From Paludibacterium yongneupense DSM 18731 (GTDB taxonomy: Bacteria > Pseudomonadota > Gammaproteobacteria > Burkholderiales > Chromobacteriaceae), in the NCBI RefSeq assembly GCF_000422925.1, contig NZ_KE383958.1:1-64000 (forward strand): a stretch of DNA of 64,000 nt. Direction: 5' to 3'. The position numbers were made by a program, and so were the translations under genes. Every line of letters begins with the position of its first letter. Positions within the stretch are counted from its first letter, which is position 1. The notes beneath the pieces were generated by a model, which worked only from the letters and a program-made list of their open reading frames with translations, searched no databases and was not told the origin of the DNA. Below, piece after piece: positions 15,600-23,388 of this stretch.

Positions 15600-16796
15600 A
15601 TGGTCGCAAGTATCGGGGATTTACTGGAAGACGCGCGTCGGCTCAGCCTGGGGGGTGAGCATCTGCAGGCCGTGCAGCGTCAGATCGAGGCGGTGAACCG
15701 GATGCAGGCGCAGGGGCTGGCTTGTATCGCCGAACTCAAGACCCTGGGCTTGTTGTTCCATCGGCTCGGGGATGCCGCCGCCGCCGCCGCGACGTTTTCG
15801 CGGCTGGTCGGGGTTGCCGGCGATGACGCGCAGGTCTGCGGCAATCTTGGCGTGGCCCTGCTGCAGCTGGGCTGCGCGGCCGAGGCCCTGCCCCAGTTGC
15901 GGCGTGCGGCAGGGCTGGAGCCGGATGCGCCGAACTGGCAGGATGGCCTCGCTCATGCTTTCAGCCGGCTCGGGCACACCGAAGACGCCCGCGCGGCGGG
16001 CATGCGCAGTCTGCGCCTCAAGGACGAGGCGGCAGGACCCGCACCCGCCGTGCTCGCACGCACGGTGGCACCCGAGTTCGACGTCGGCCGGCCGCAGCGC
16101 AATCTGATCGTTTTCAGTTTGTGGGGCGATTCGCCGCGCTATCTCGAAGGCGCGCTGCGCAATGCCATGCTCGCGCCCGACCTGTTTCCTGGCTGGACCT
16201 GTCGTTTCTATTGCGACGACAGCGTGCCGCCAGCCCTGCTGCGGCAGCTGGATGCACACGGGGCCGAACTGGTGCCGATGGCGCGGCCGGTGCGCTTCTA
16301 CGACGGTCTGTTCTGGCGTTTCTCGGTCATAGGCGATGCCGGCATCGACCGTTTTCTGGTGCGCGATGCCGATTCGGTCCTGTCGGCGCGCGAAAAAGCT
16401 GCCGTCGACGAGTGGTTGCTGTCCGGTGCCCTGTTCCACGTGATGCGCGACAATCCCCTGCACAGCGAGTTGATGCTGGCCGGCATGTGGGGCGGCGTCG
16501 GCGGCGCCTTGCCGCCCTTTGCCCAGCTTGCGCGTTTCAGCATCGAGCATACGCCGACGCGCCATATCGACCAGTGGTTCCTGCGTTCGGTGATCTGGCC
16601 GCGCATCCGCGCGCATTGTCTCGTGCACGACAGCTTCTATCCTGTCCCCGGCGCGCGGCCGTTTCCGCCGCAGGCTTGGGCCGCCCCCGATTTTCATGTC
16701 GGCATGAATTATTCGGCCAGCGCGCGTGCGCGGCGCGAACCGGCACGCTTTCGGGGGGCTGGCGCGGAGCAGGCGAGTGACGTTGGTGGTGTTTAA
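15600..16796 (+). CDS. TPR protein with C-terminal glycosyltransferase-like domain
   Basis: A 398-residue protein with two halves. Residues about 1-150 contain tetratricopeptide-like helical repeats (LLFHRLGDAAAAAATFSRLV, NLGVALLQLGCAAEALPQLRRA, GLAHAFSRLGHTEDARAAGM). The second half, from NLIVFSLWGDSPRYLEGAL, looks like a GT-A type nucleotide-sugar transferase: FYCDDSVPP, FWRFSVIGDAGIDRFLVRDADS with a DAD metal motif near residue 257, and a late DQWFLRSVIWPRI block. Such proteins act on cell-surface glycans, but donor and acceptor are unknown. There is no signal peptide. A solute-binding protein gene follows on the same strand about 50 bp later, with no evident functional link. Confidence 0.6.
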   Translation: MVASIGDLLEDARRLSLGGEHLQAVQRQIEAVNRMQAQGLACIAELKTLGLLFHRLGDAAAAAATFSRLVGVAGDDAQVCGNLGVALLQLGCAAEALPQLRRAAGLEPDAPNWQDGLAHAFSRLGHTEDARAAGMRSLRLKDEAAGPAPAVLARTVAPEFDVGRPQRNLIVFSLWGDSPRYLEGALRNAMLAPDLFPGWTCRFYCDDSVPPALLRQLDAHGAELVPMARPVRFYDGLFWRFSVIGDAGIDRFLVRDADSVLSAREKAAVDEWLLSGALFHVMRDNPLHSELMLAGMWGGVGGALPPFAQLARFSIEHTPTRHIDQWFLRSVIWPRIRAHCLVHDSFYPVPGARPFPPQAWAAPDFHVGMNYSASARARREPARFRGAGAEQASDVGGV

Positions 16797-16845
16797 TGCT
16801 ATGTTGCGGGGTGATGAGTCCCAATAACCGTCTGATCGCTACCGG

Positions 16846-17613
16846 ATGACCGCCCTGTCGCACCTGCTTCGCGCTGTCTGCTGCGGCTTGTTGCCGGGCC
16901 TGGCCTGTGCCGCGCCTGCGCCGCTGGTCCTGGCCTTCAGCACCCTGCCGCCGTGGAAGATCATCAATGCCGATGGCCGGGCCAGCGGGCCGTATCTCGA
17001 TATCGTGCGCGTGCTCGCCGAGCGGGTCGGACATCCCCTGCAACTTCGGCGCTGCCCGCTGCCGCGCTGTCTGGCGCTGGCAGCCAGCGGCGAAGTCGAT
17101 CTGATGATAGGCGTACGCAGTCGGCCAGGGCGCGACGACAAGCTGGATTTTCTGTCGCCCCCGTTTGCGGGCGGGACGCCGCTCAGTTTCATCCAGCGCC
17201 GCGCCGATGGCCGTCCACTGCGCAATTATGGCGATCTGCAGTCCTTGCGCATCGGCGTGGTCGAGGGCAGCACCTATTTCGAGCGTTTCGACTCCGATCG
17301 CAGTCTGATCCGCGATCCGGCGCCGGACAGCCAGAGCAGCCTGCGCAAACTGCTCGCCGGCCGCGTCGATACCGCGATTTTCAATTATGGACAAGCCAAG
17401 TGGATGCTCGAGCACATGTCGTCGGGCGCCGGGCTGAAATTCGCGGCTTACCGGGTGCATAACAGCGAGCTGCGCCGCGTGGCTCTGGTGCGGGCCTCTC
17501 CGTTCTACTCCCTCAAACCGCGGCTCGAACTTGCGCTCGACGGCATGGTGAAGGATGGCACCGTCCATCGCCTGCTCGCACCGATCGAAGAAGCTCCGGT
17601 CTCCTCGCGCTAA
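16846..17613 (+). CDS. Periplasmic solute-binding protein, family 3 (amino-acid type)
   Basis: A 255-residue exported protein. Residues 1-22 form a signal peptide (LLRAVCCGLLPGLACA). The body has the periplasmic binding protein type II fold: LAFSTLPPWKIINADGRASGPYLDIV, LAASGEVDLMIGVRSRPGRDDKLDFLSPPF, then LRIGVVEGSTYFERF and LLAGRVDTAIFNYGQA. No permease or ATPase gene adjoins it, so it may be an orphan binding protein or a sensory or TtgC-like domain used alone. No strong ribosome binding site is seen before this ATG. The ligand is unknown. Confidence 0.75.
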   Translation: MTALSHLLRAVCCGLLPGLACAAPAPLVLAFSTLPPWKIINADGRASGPYLDIVRVLAERVGHPLQLRRCPLPRCLALAASGEVDLMIGVRSRPGRDDKLDFLSPPFAGGTPLSFIQRRADGRPLRNYGDLQSLRIGVVEGSTYFERFDSDRSLIRDPAPDSQSSLRKLLAGRVDTAIFNYGQAKWMLEHMSSGAGLKFAAYRVHNSELRRVALVRASPFYSLKPRLELALDGMVKDGTVHRLLAPIEEAPVSSR

Positions 17614-17720
17614 GTACGGTTCCGGCACCTGTTTATTTAGCCTGCCTGCCCTCCTGGCGATAGTCAGCCGCTCCGCGTTTGCTTATGCTATAGGCAAGGC
17701 CACTTCACGGGACTAGGATC

Positions 17721-19202
17721 ATGTTGAAAGAGGTGGATGTTCTGGTGGTGGGCGGGGGCATCAATGGTTGCGGTATCGCGAACCTTGCTGCCCAGGCGGG
17801 CTTGAGCGTCCTGCTGGTCGAGCGCGGCGATCTGGCCGGGCAGACCTCGTCGCGTTCGAGCAAGTTGGTACACGGTGGACTGCGCTATCTGGAGACGCGC
17901 GAGTTCCGTTTGGTGCGCGAAGCGCTGGCCGAACGCGAAGTCCTGCTGTCACTGGCCCCGCACATCGTTCACCCGCTGACTTTCGTGCTGCCGCACAATC
18001 CTTCACTCAGGCCTGCCTGGATGATTCGCGCCGGCCTGATGCTGTACGATCATCTCGGACGCCGCGAATCGCTGGCGCCCAGCCGTCGCCTGAATCTCGG
18101 TCGGCATCCGTTTGGCGAACCCCTCAAATCCGGTTTCGGGCGCGGTTTCAGCTATACCGACTGCTGGGCCGACGATGCGCGTCTGGTGGTGCTCAATGCC
18201 TTGCAGGCGAGCGAATACGGGGCCTCGATCTGCACGCGGACGCAGATGACGGCTGCCGAGCGCGGTCGCGATGACTGGTGCGTCACGCTGGAACGGCAGG
18301 GCAAGGCCCCGACGACGATACGGTGCCGGGTGGTGATCAATGCGGCCGGGCCGTGGGCAGGTGAAATCGCGGCGCTTGCCATGGGCCTCGCTTCGCCGGT
18401 GCCGTTGCGCCTGGTCAAGGGCAGCCATATCGTCGTGCCGCGGCTGTACGCCGGCGAGCAGGCCTATATCCTGCAACTGGACGATTCCCGCATCGTGTTC
18501 GTGCTGCCTTATGGTGCCTACAATCTGATCGGCACCACCGATGTCGATTTCAGCGGCGATGCGCGTACGGTAAGTGCGGATGCCGCAGAAATCGCCTACC
18601 TGTGCACGGCCGTGAATGGCTATTTCAAGCGCCGCCTGACGCCGGAAGACGTGGTGTGGAGTTATGCCGGCGTGCGGTCATTGTACGACGACGGCACGGT
18701 CGAGGCCGCTCGCGTAACGCGTGATTATCACCTGAAGTACGACGCGGCTGCGGCCCCTTTGCTGTCGGTTTATGGCGGCAAGCTGACCACCTATCGCCGC
18801 CTTGCCTTGTCGGCCTTGCGCCTGCTGTCCCAGCGCTTCGACTTGCCGCTGCCGCCCGACGCGCCGCCCAAGTTGCCCGGCGGCGTGTTGCCGACCGCGG
18901 ACATGGCGAGCTATATGGCCGACCTCACCCGGCGGCTGTCTTTTATCCCCGCCGCCGATCTGGTCGAGATGGCGGGTCGTCACGGCAGCCGCTGCGAGCT
19001 GTTGCTTGCGGGCGTCAGCTCGCGTTCGGACCTGGGGCTGGCGTTTGGAGCCGGCCTCTACCAGCGCGAGGCCGAGTTTTTGCGCAGCGAAGAGTGGGCG
19101 ACCGAGGCCGAGGATGTCCTGTGGAGACGCACCAAGTGCGGCTTGCGCATGAGCGCCGCCCAGCGCGAACAGTTCACGAACTGGTGGAATGCGGCGGTCT
19201 GA
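17721..19202 (+). CDS. glpD: Aerobic glycerol-3-phosphate dehydrogenase
   Basis: A 493-residue FAD enzyme oxidising sn-glycerol 3-phosphate to dihydroxyacetone phosphate at the inner membrane and passing electrons to quinone. The N-terminal FAD motif is DVLVVGGGINGCGIANLAAQAG, followed by ERGDLAGQTSSRSSKLVHGGLRYLE, the GlpD signature. YGAYNLIGTTDVDF and VWSYAGVRSLYDDG are also typical. Length is normal for proteobacterial GlpD. It is separated from glpK and glpR by the hem, ppc and argH genes, about 8 kb away, so it has its own promoter. I found no clear GlpR dyad immediately upstream. Confidence 0.95.
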   Translation: MLKEVDVLVVGGGINGCGIANLAAQAGLSVLLVERGDLAGQTSSRSSKLVHGGLRYLETREFRLVREALAEREVLLSLAPHIVHPLTFVLPHNPSLRPAWMIRAGLMLYDHLGRRESLAPSRRLNLGRHPFGEPLKSGFGRGFSYTDCWADDARLVVLNALQASEYGASICTRTQMTAAERGRDDWCVTLERQGKAPTTIRCRVVINAAGPWAGEIAALAMGLASPVPLRLVKGSHIVVPRLYAGEQAYILQLDDSRIVFVLPYGAYNLIGTTDVDFSGDARTVSADAAEIAYLCTAVNGYFKRRLTPEDVVWSYAGVRSLYDDGTVEAARVTRDYHLKYDAAAAPLLSVYGGKLTTYRRLALSALRLLSQRFDLPLPPDAPPKLPGGVLPTADMASYMADLTRRLSFIPAADLVEMAGRHGSRCELLLAGVSSRSDLGLAFGAGLYQREAEFLRSEEWATEAEDVLWRRTKCGLRMSAAQREQFTNWWNAAV

Positions 19203-19233
19203 GCGGGAAAGGCGGGGATCGGATGGCAAGACA

Positions 19234-19264
19234 ACGCCGCCGGGGGTAAGCCCTCCGGCGGCGT
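19234..19264. terminator. Hairpin between convergent glpD and hemY
   Basis: ACGCCGCCGG pairs with CCGGCGGCGT, with further GGG/CCC pairing toward the loop. No T-tract is present. It lies in the 69-bp gap between the two stops and probably acts on both transcripts. Confidence 0.5.
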
Positions 19265-19271
19265 CATGCCG

Positions 19272-20480
19272 TCAGCAGCCTTGGGCGAGCGCCAGCTCCA
19301 GGCTCTGGCGGTAGTGCAGCTCGGCCGAGTCGGCTTTGCCTATCGCCTGGAACAGGCTGACCATGGCGGCGTGCGCACTCAGAGTCGGCTGGATGGACAG
19401 ACTGGCTTCCAGGTAGTTCTGCGCCTTGCCCCACAGCCGCTGGGCATAGGCCAGCCGTCCGAGAGCCAGCAGCAGCATATGGTCGCGCGGGCGGCGGGTC
19501 AGCCAGCCTTCGGCCGATTTCAGCAATTCCAGGCGGCGCGTCTCGCTGAGCTTCTCGGCCAACTGGCTGAGTTCGCGTGCGAGCTCGGGCGTCGCCTGTT
19601 CGTCGTCGGCGAGGGCTTCGGCCAGCAGGGTCGCCGCCAGATCGTAGTCTTCTGCCAGCAGCAGGCGCTGCACCATGGCGCCGACCAGGGTCGGGTTGTG
19701 CCGCTCCTGCTCGGGAATGCGCCGCTGCCAGTCGCGGATCTCGCGCCCGTCGATCAGCGTTGCCAACTGCTGGGTGTAGGCGGCCAAGCGGTAGCGGCGG
19801 GCCTGATCGGCATCCAGCGCGTCCGACTTCAGCAGCTTTTCAGTCAGCGCGAGCACGGCTTCCGGCTGTTTCAGCAGCAGGCGCACTTTCAGCTCGATGC
19901 GCAAGGCATTGGTGAGGTTGGGCGAGATCGAGCGCGCGCGCTCGACGGCGGCCAGCGCACCGGTCAGATCCTTGGCGTCCAGCCGCAGCTCGGCGTCCTG
20001 CATATGGCGCGCAAGTTGCAGGTTCTCCGGCAGCGCATCGAGGCGTCCGAGGTAGGCATCGCGTTTTTCGACATCCTGCATGATGCCGGCGGAGCGTGCC
20101 GCGATCAGCAAGGCGAGCGCGCGGTTTTCCGGGGCGTACTCGTCGTCGACCGCTTTTTGCGCCGCGCGTTCGGCGCGCTGGAAGCGGCCCTCGAAATAGG
20201 CGATGGCCGCATCGCGCAGCGCGTGGCGGGCGCTGCGCAATTTCTTGCGGCGCTGGAAGCGGCGCACTTCGGCCGGCAGGCCGGCGGCGATGCTGAACAG
20301 CCGCAACCCGAAGTGGGCGAGCGCGATCGCGAGCACGATGCCGACGATGAGCAGATTGAACGAGATCTCGATGCGGTAGGGCGGCATGAACAGGATGGCG
20401 TAGCCGCTGTTCAGGGTCGCCGCGAGACCGACCAGTACGGCCAGCGCGAACAGGCCGGTAAACCAGAGTACGAATTTCAC
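19272..20480 (-). CDS. hemY: HemY-type membrane TPR protein of the haem operon
   Basis: A 402-residue protein of the proteobacterial HemY family (not protoporphyrinogen oxidase). Two N-terminal membrane segments (FVLWFTGLFALAVLVGLAATL and FNLLIVGIVLAIALAHF) are followed by the conserved FRRRKKLRSARHALRDA-like stretch and TPR-type helices to the end. It is associated with late haem synthesis, but its biochemical role is not settled. The start codon is GTG. It begins three bases after the hemX stop and is the last gene of hemCDXY. Confidence 0.9.
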   Translation of the reverse strand: MKFVLWFTGLFALAVLVGLAATLNSGYAILFMPPYRIEISFNLLIVGIVLAIALAHFGLRLFSIAAGLPAEVRRFQRRKKLRSARHALRDAAIAYFEGRFQRAERAAQKAVDDEYAPENRALALLIAARSAGIMQDVEKRDAYLGRLDALPENLQLARHMQDAELRLDAKDLTGALAAVERARSISPNLTNALRIELKVRLLLKQPEAVLALTEKLLKSDALDADQARRYRLAAYTQQLATLIDGREIRDWQRRIPEQERHNPTLVGAMVQRLLLAEDYDLAATLLAEALADDEQATPELARELSQLAEKLSETRRLELLKSAEGWLTRRPRDHMLLLALGRLAYAQRLWGKAQNYLEASLSIQPTLSAHAAMVSLFQAIGKADSAELHYRQSLELALAQGC

Positions 20481-20483
20481 AGC

Positions 20484-21509
20484 CTATTCTCCCGGGTTGC
20501 CCTGTGCGTCGCGCACGGCTTTCAGGCTGCCGGCCAGGTCGGGCAGCGTCACCCCCAGCGGTGCCTGGCCGAGCTCGGCCAGCAGCGACAGCCATTGCTT
20601 GGTCGCTGGTGCGTCGCGGTCGTAGTAGCGCAGGGTATACGCCTGCGCGGCGGTCAGGTCGGCCTTGAAGCTGTTGCCATCGCGCTGCAGCAGCGCCAGG
20701 CGCGCATCGAGCAGGCGCATCTTGAGGTTTTCGCGCAGGAAGAAGGCCTGTTCCGGAGACAGCAGCAGCGCTTCGGGTTTGTCCATGCGCCGGATGCGGA
20801 CCATTTCGCCCAGGCTGCGGCTGATGTCGCCGATCAGGCGTTCCCACAGCGGAGCCGAGGCGCTGGCTACGCGGGCGGCATGTGTGCTGCTGTCCAGGCG
20901 GTTGCCATCGACCGCGAGCGGCATGGCGTCGACCGCCAGCATCAGGCGATCGATCTTGACCGTCAGCCCGATGCTATCCAGATAGGGCAGTTCCTTAAGC
21001 GTTTCCAGGTCCTTCGAGACCGCTTTTTTCAGTCCCAGCAACTGCGGCTGGTCGTTATGTTCGAGGCGCGTGTCGACCGCCTGCAGCGCGGAGATCGCGG
21101 CGGGAACGTTGCCCGCGAGCTGCAGCTGCTGGCTGGCGATCGTGAGCGCATGCTCGATTTCGGCGAGCTGCCAGTCGCTGCGGCTCTTGTTCAGTTCGCT
21201 GTACATCGAACTGAGCGTCGCGTACTGGCCGGCCGCTTCGTTGACGCGCGATTCGAGTGCCAGCAGGCGCGCGTCGCTGGAGCGCACGGTATTGATCGCC
21301 TGTTGCGTGGCGCCCTGCATGTCCTTGGCCGAGTTGTGGCTGTCGGCCAGCCGCCGCGCGAGCTCGGTCCGGGTCGCGGTCAGCTGTTGTTGGGTGGAAT
21401 AGAGCTGCCAGGCGGATAGTCCCAGCGCGGCGAGCGCCAGTATCAGTGCCAGGTTCAGCGGCTTCTTGCGCACCGGAGTGGCGTTGTCGACGATCGGAGT
21501 TTCGCTCAT
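20484..21509 (-). CDS. hemX: HemX, membrane-anchored protein of the haem operon
   Basis: A 341-residue protein with one membrane anchor (PLNLALILALAALGLSAWQLY) and a long coiled-coil and helical periplasmic part, as in the HemX family. The family is often labelled uroporphyrinogen-III C-methyltransferase, but no methyltransferase motifs are present. The role is probably scaffolding in haem synthesis (inference). The ATG at 21509 overlaps the hemD stop (ATGA), which decides it over an in-frame start at 21527. Confidence 0.88.
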   Translation of the reverse strand: MSETPIVDNATPVRKKPLNLALILALAALGLSAWQLYSTQQQLTATRTELARRLADSHNSAKDMQGATQQAINTVRSSDARLLALESRVNEAAGQYATLSSMYSELNKSRSDWQLAEIEHALTIASQQLQLAGNVPAAISALQAVDTRLEHNDQPQLLGLKKAVSKDLETLKELPYLDSIGLTVKIDRLMLAVDAMPLAVDGNRLDSSTHAARVASASAPLWERLIGDISRSLGEMVRIRRMDKPEALLLSPEQAFFLRENLKMRLLDARLALLQRDGNSFKADLTAAQAYTLRYYDRDAPATKQWLSLLAELGQAPLGVTLPDLAGSLKAVRDAQGNPGE

Positions 21510-22258
21510 GGGTGATGGAGGAACCATTCACTGAGGCCGGCGACGATTGCGGCGTCGTCGGCCCGGGTTGTTACGATCCGCGCCGCGCCCAGGGACGCGA
21601 GTCGTTCCGCGATGCGGGGGTGCGGCACACAATACTGCAAGCATTGTAACGTTCTGCCACGAGCGGGGCCAGCAAGCCGGAACATCCGCTCGGCGATTTC
21701 GCCCGATGTGATCACGACGGCGTCCAGATGGCCCCCGGCATGAAGGCGGTCGAAGTGCTGCCAGTCGGGTTCGCCGTCCTGGCGGCGGTAGACGTCGGCC
21801 GGCACGACGGTCGCGCCGCGCGCGGCCAGCGTGGCCGCCGGTTCCGCCCGTCCGTCGCTGCCGCGCACGACCACGATCCTGCTGCCGGCCGGCGCGGCGA
21901 ACTCGGGCAGTGCGAGCAGCGCCGCGCTATCGCTCGCGTCGGTGGGGTGCAGCACCGGCCGACCCGAGCGGCGCGCGAGGGCGGCGGCACTGGCGGCGCC
22001 GACCGTCGCCAGGCGGACCTTCGGCGGCAGCGACCTCAGCCGCGGCCAGGCGATGTCGATGGCGCTCGGGCTGATGAAGATCAGCCAGTCGGCATCGGAG
22101 GCCGACTGCTCAAGCGCGTCCAGGGCCAGCGGACACGGTTCGATGCGCAAGACCGGGAAATGCTCGGGCCGGGCGCCTGCGTCGGCGAGCAAAGCCAGCA
22201 GCCGCGCGCTTTGCGCCAGCGGGCGCGTCACGAGCACTCCGCGCCCGGCGAGGCTCAT
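21506..22258 (-). CDS. hemD: Uroporphyrinogen-III synthase
   Basis: A 250-residue enzyme that cyclises hydroxymethylbilane with inversion of ring D to give uroporphyrinogen III. HemD is poorly conserved, but the expected features are present: [22 protein letters not shown] at the start, [28 protein letters not shown], the [24 protein letters not shown] linker and the [14 protein letters not shown] region. The ATG at 22258 overlaps the hemC stop by four bases, and its stop overlaps the hemX start the same way, so the three are translationally coupled. Confidence 0.92.
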   Translation of the reverse strand: MSLAGRGVLVTRPLAQSARLLALLADAGARPEHFPVLRIEPCPLALDALEQSASDADWLIFISPSAIDIAWPRLRSLPPKVRLATVGAASAAALARRSGRPVLHPTDASDSAALLALPEFAAPAGSRIVVVRGSDGRAEPAATLAARGATVVPADVYRRQDGEPDWQHFDRLHAGGHLDAVVITSGEIAERMFRLAGPARGRTLQCLQYCVPHPRIAERLASLGAARIVTTRADDAAIVAGLSEWFLHHP

Positions 22259-23184
22259 GCCGTCTCCGGCAGGATGGCGGCGATAAGCGCGTCCGCGCCG
22301 TCCTGTTGCAACTGGTGCGCGACCGCGCGGCCGAGTGCGTCGGCGTTGCTGCGTGCCGCCGACGCCTCGGCGCGCAACACGGTTTTGCCATCGGGGCTGG
22401 CGACCAGTCCCGATAGCGTGATGCGGTCTCCGCGAATTTCGGCGTAGGCGCCGAGCGGCACCTGGCAGGAGCCCCCGAGCGCGCGCGCGAGCGCCCGTTC
22501 GGCCGCCACGCAGGCATGGGTGTCGGCATGGTCGAGCGGGGCGAGCAGCGCCATCAGATCGGCCCGGTCTTCGCGAATCTCGATGCCGAGCGCCCCCTGG
22601 CCGGCAGCCGGCAGGCTGTCGCGCGCGGGCAGGGCGGTGCGGATGCGGGCGCCCAGGCCGAGCCGTTTGAGCCCGGCGGCGGCCAGGATGATGGCGTCGT
22701 AGTCGCCGTGGTCGAGCTTGGCCAGGCGCGTTTGTACATTGCCGCGCAAGGGGTGGACGAGCAAGTGCGGAAAACGCGCGCGTAGCTGCGCTTCGCGGCG
22801 CAGGCTGGAGGTGCCGACCACCGCGCCCGGCGGCAGGGCGTCCAGGCTCGCATAGCGCGAGCTGACGAAGGCGTCGCGCGGGTCTTCGCGCTCGCAGATG
22901 GCAGCCAGAGCGAAACCGGTCGGCAGCAGCATGGGCACGTCCTTGATCGAATGCACGGCCAGATCGGCGCGGCCATCCTCGAGCGCGAGTTCGAGCTCTT
23001 TCACGAACAAGCCCTTGCCGCCGATCTTGGACAGGGTCTTGTCCAGAATGCGGTCGCCCTGGGTGGTCATGCCGAGGATGTCGACTTCGAGTCCGGGGTA
23101 AAGCGTTTCGAGGCGGTCCTTGATATGCAGGGCCTGCCACATGGCCAGCCGGCTCTCGCGGCTGGCGATGACGATTTTGTCCAT
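22255..23184 (-). CDS. hemC: Porphobilinogen deaminase (hydroxymethylbilane synthase)
   Basis: A 309-residue cytosolic enzyme joining four porphobilinogens into hydroxymethylbilane. Diagnostic parts are [20 protein letters not shown], the [18 protein letters not shown] loop, [21 protein letters not shown] and [15 protein letters not shown]. The dipyrromethane-cofactor cysteine is in [13 protein letters not shown], near residue 243. The start at 23184 gives the standard N-terminus; the frame stays open upstream without a plausible start context. It heads hemCDXY and is divergent from ppc across about 200 bp. Confidence 0.97.
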   Translation of the reverse strand: MDKIVIASRESRLAMWQALHIKDRLETLYPGLEVDILGMTTQGDRILDKTLSKIGGKGLFVKELELALEDGRADLAVHSIKDVPMLLPTGFALAAICEREDPRDAFVSSRYASLDALPPGAVVGTSSLRREAQLRARFPHLLVHPLRGNVQTRLAKLDHGDYDAIILAAAGLKRLGLGARIRTALPARDSLPAAGQGALGIEIREDRADLMALLAPLDHADTHACVAAERALARALGGSCQVPLGAYAEIRGDRITLSGLVASPDGKTVLRAEASAARSNADALGRAVAHQLQQDGADALIAAILPETA

Positions 23185-23300
23185 TGAAACGGTTTCGCTT
23201 GTCGATTGAGATGAGGTATCAGCGGATTTTACCATCAGATGCCACGCCAGCCGCAGGCGATATGGCCCAATGATGCAATTTGGAAGCGCGATAATAATGA

Positions 23301-23330
23301 TTGACTTGCCGTCGTGCGAATTCGAATATT
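23301..23330 (+). promoter_or_regulatory. Candidate ppc promoter
   Basis: A -35 TTGACT at 23301-23306 and a -10 AATATT at 23325-23330 are separated by 18 bp. The HexR-like site begins at the last base of the -10, so a bound repressor would cover the transcription start. Confidence 0.4.
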
Positions 23331-23345
23331 GTAGTTCGATTACGA
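23330..23345. promoter_or_regulatory. HexR-like operator upstream of ppc
   Basis: TGTAGTTCGATTACGA matches the zwf-side HexR site (reverse complement TGTAGTTATATTACCA) at 13 of 16 positions. It lies about 44 bp before the ppc start codon, in the hemC/ppc divergent region. Assignment rests on similarity to the edd/zwf sites. Confidence 0.45.
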
Positions 23346-23388
23346 ACAAAAAATGACCGGCGCAGACCGGCACGACGAGGGTAGGGTA

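Noticed and set aside
19266-21419. A 717-codon open frame on the plus strand opposite hemX and hemY
   Set aside because: It is a shadow frame caused by high GC and codon bias; hemX and hemY on the minus strand have clear family features, overlaps and starts.
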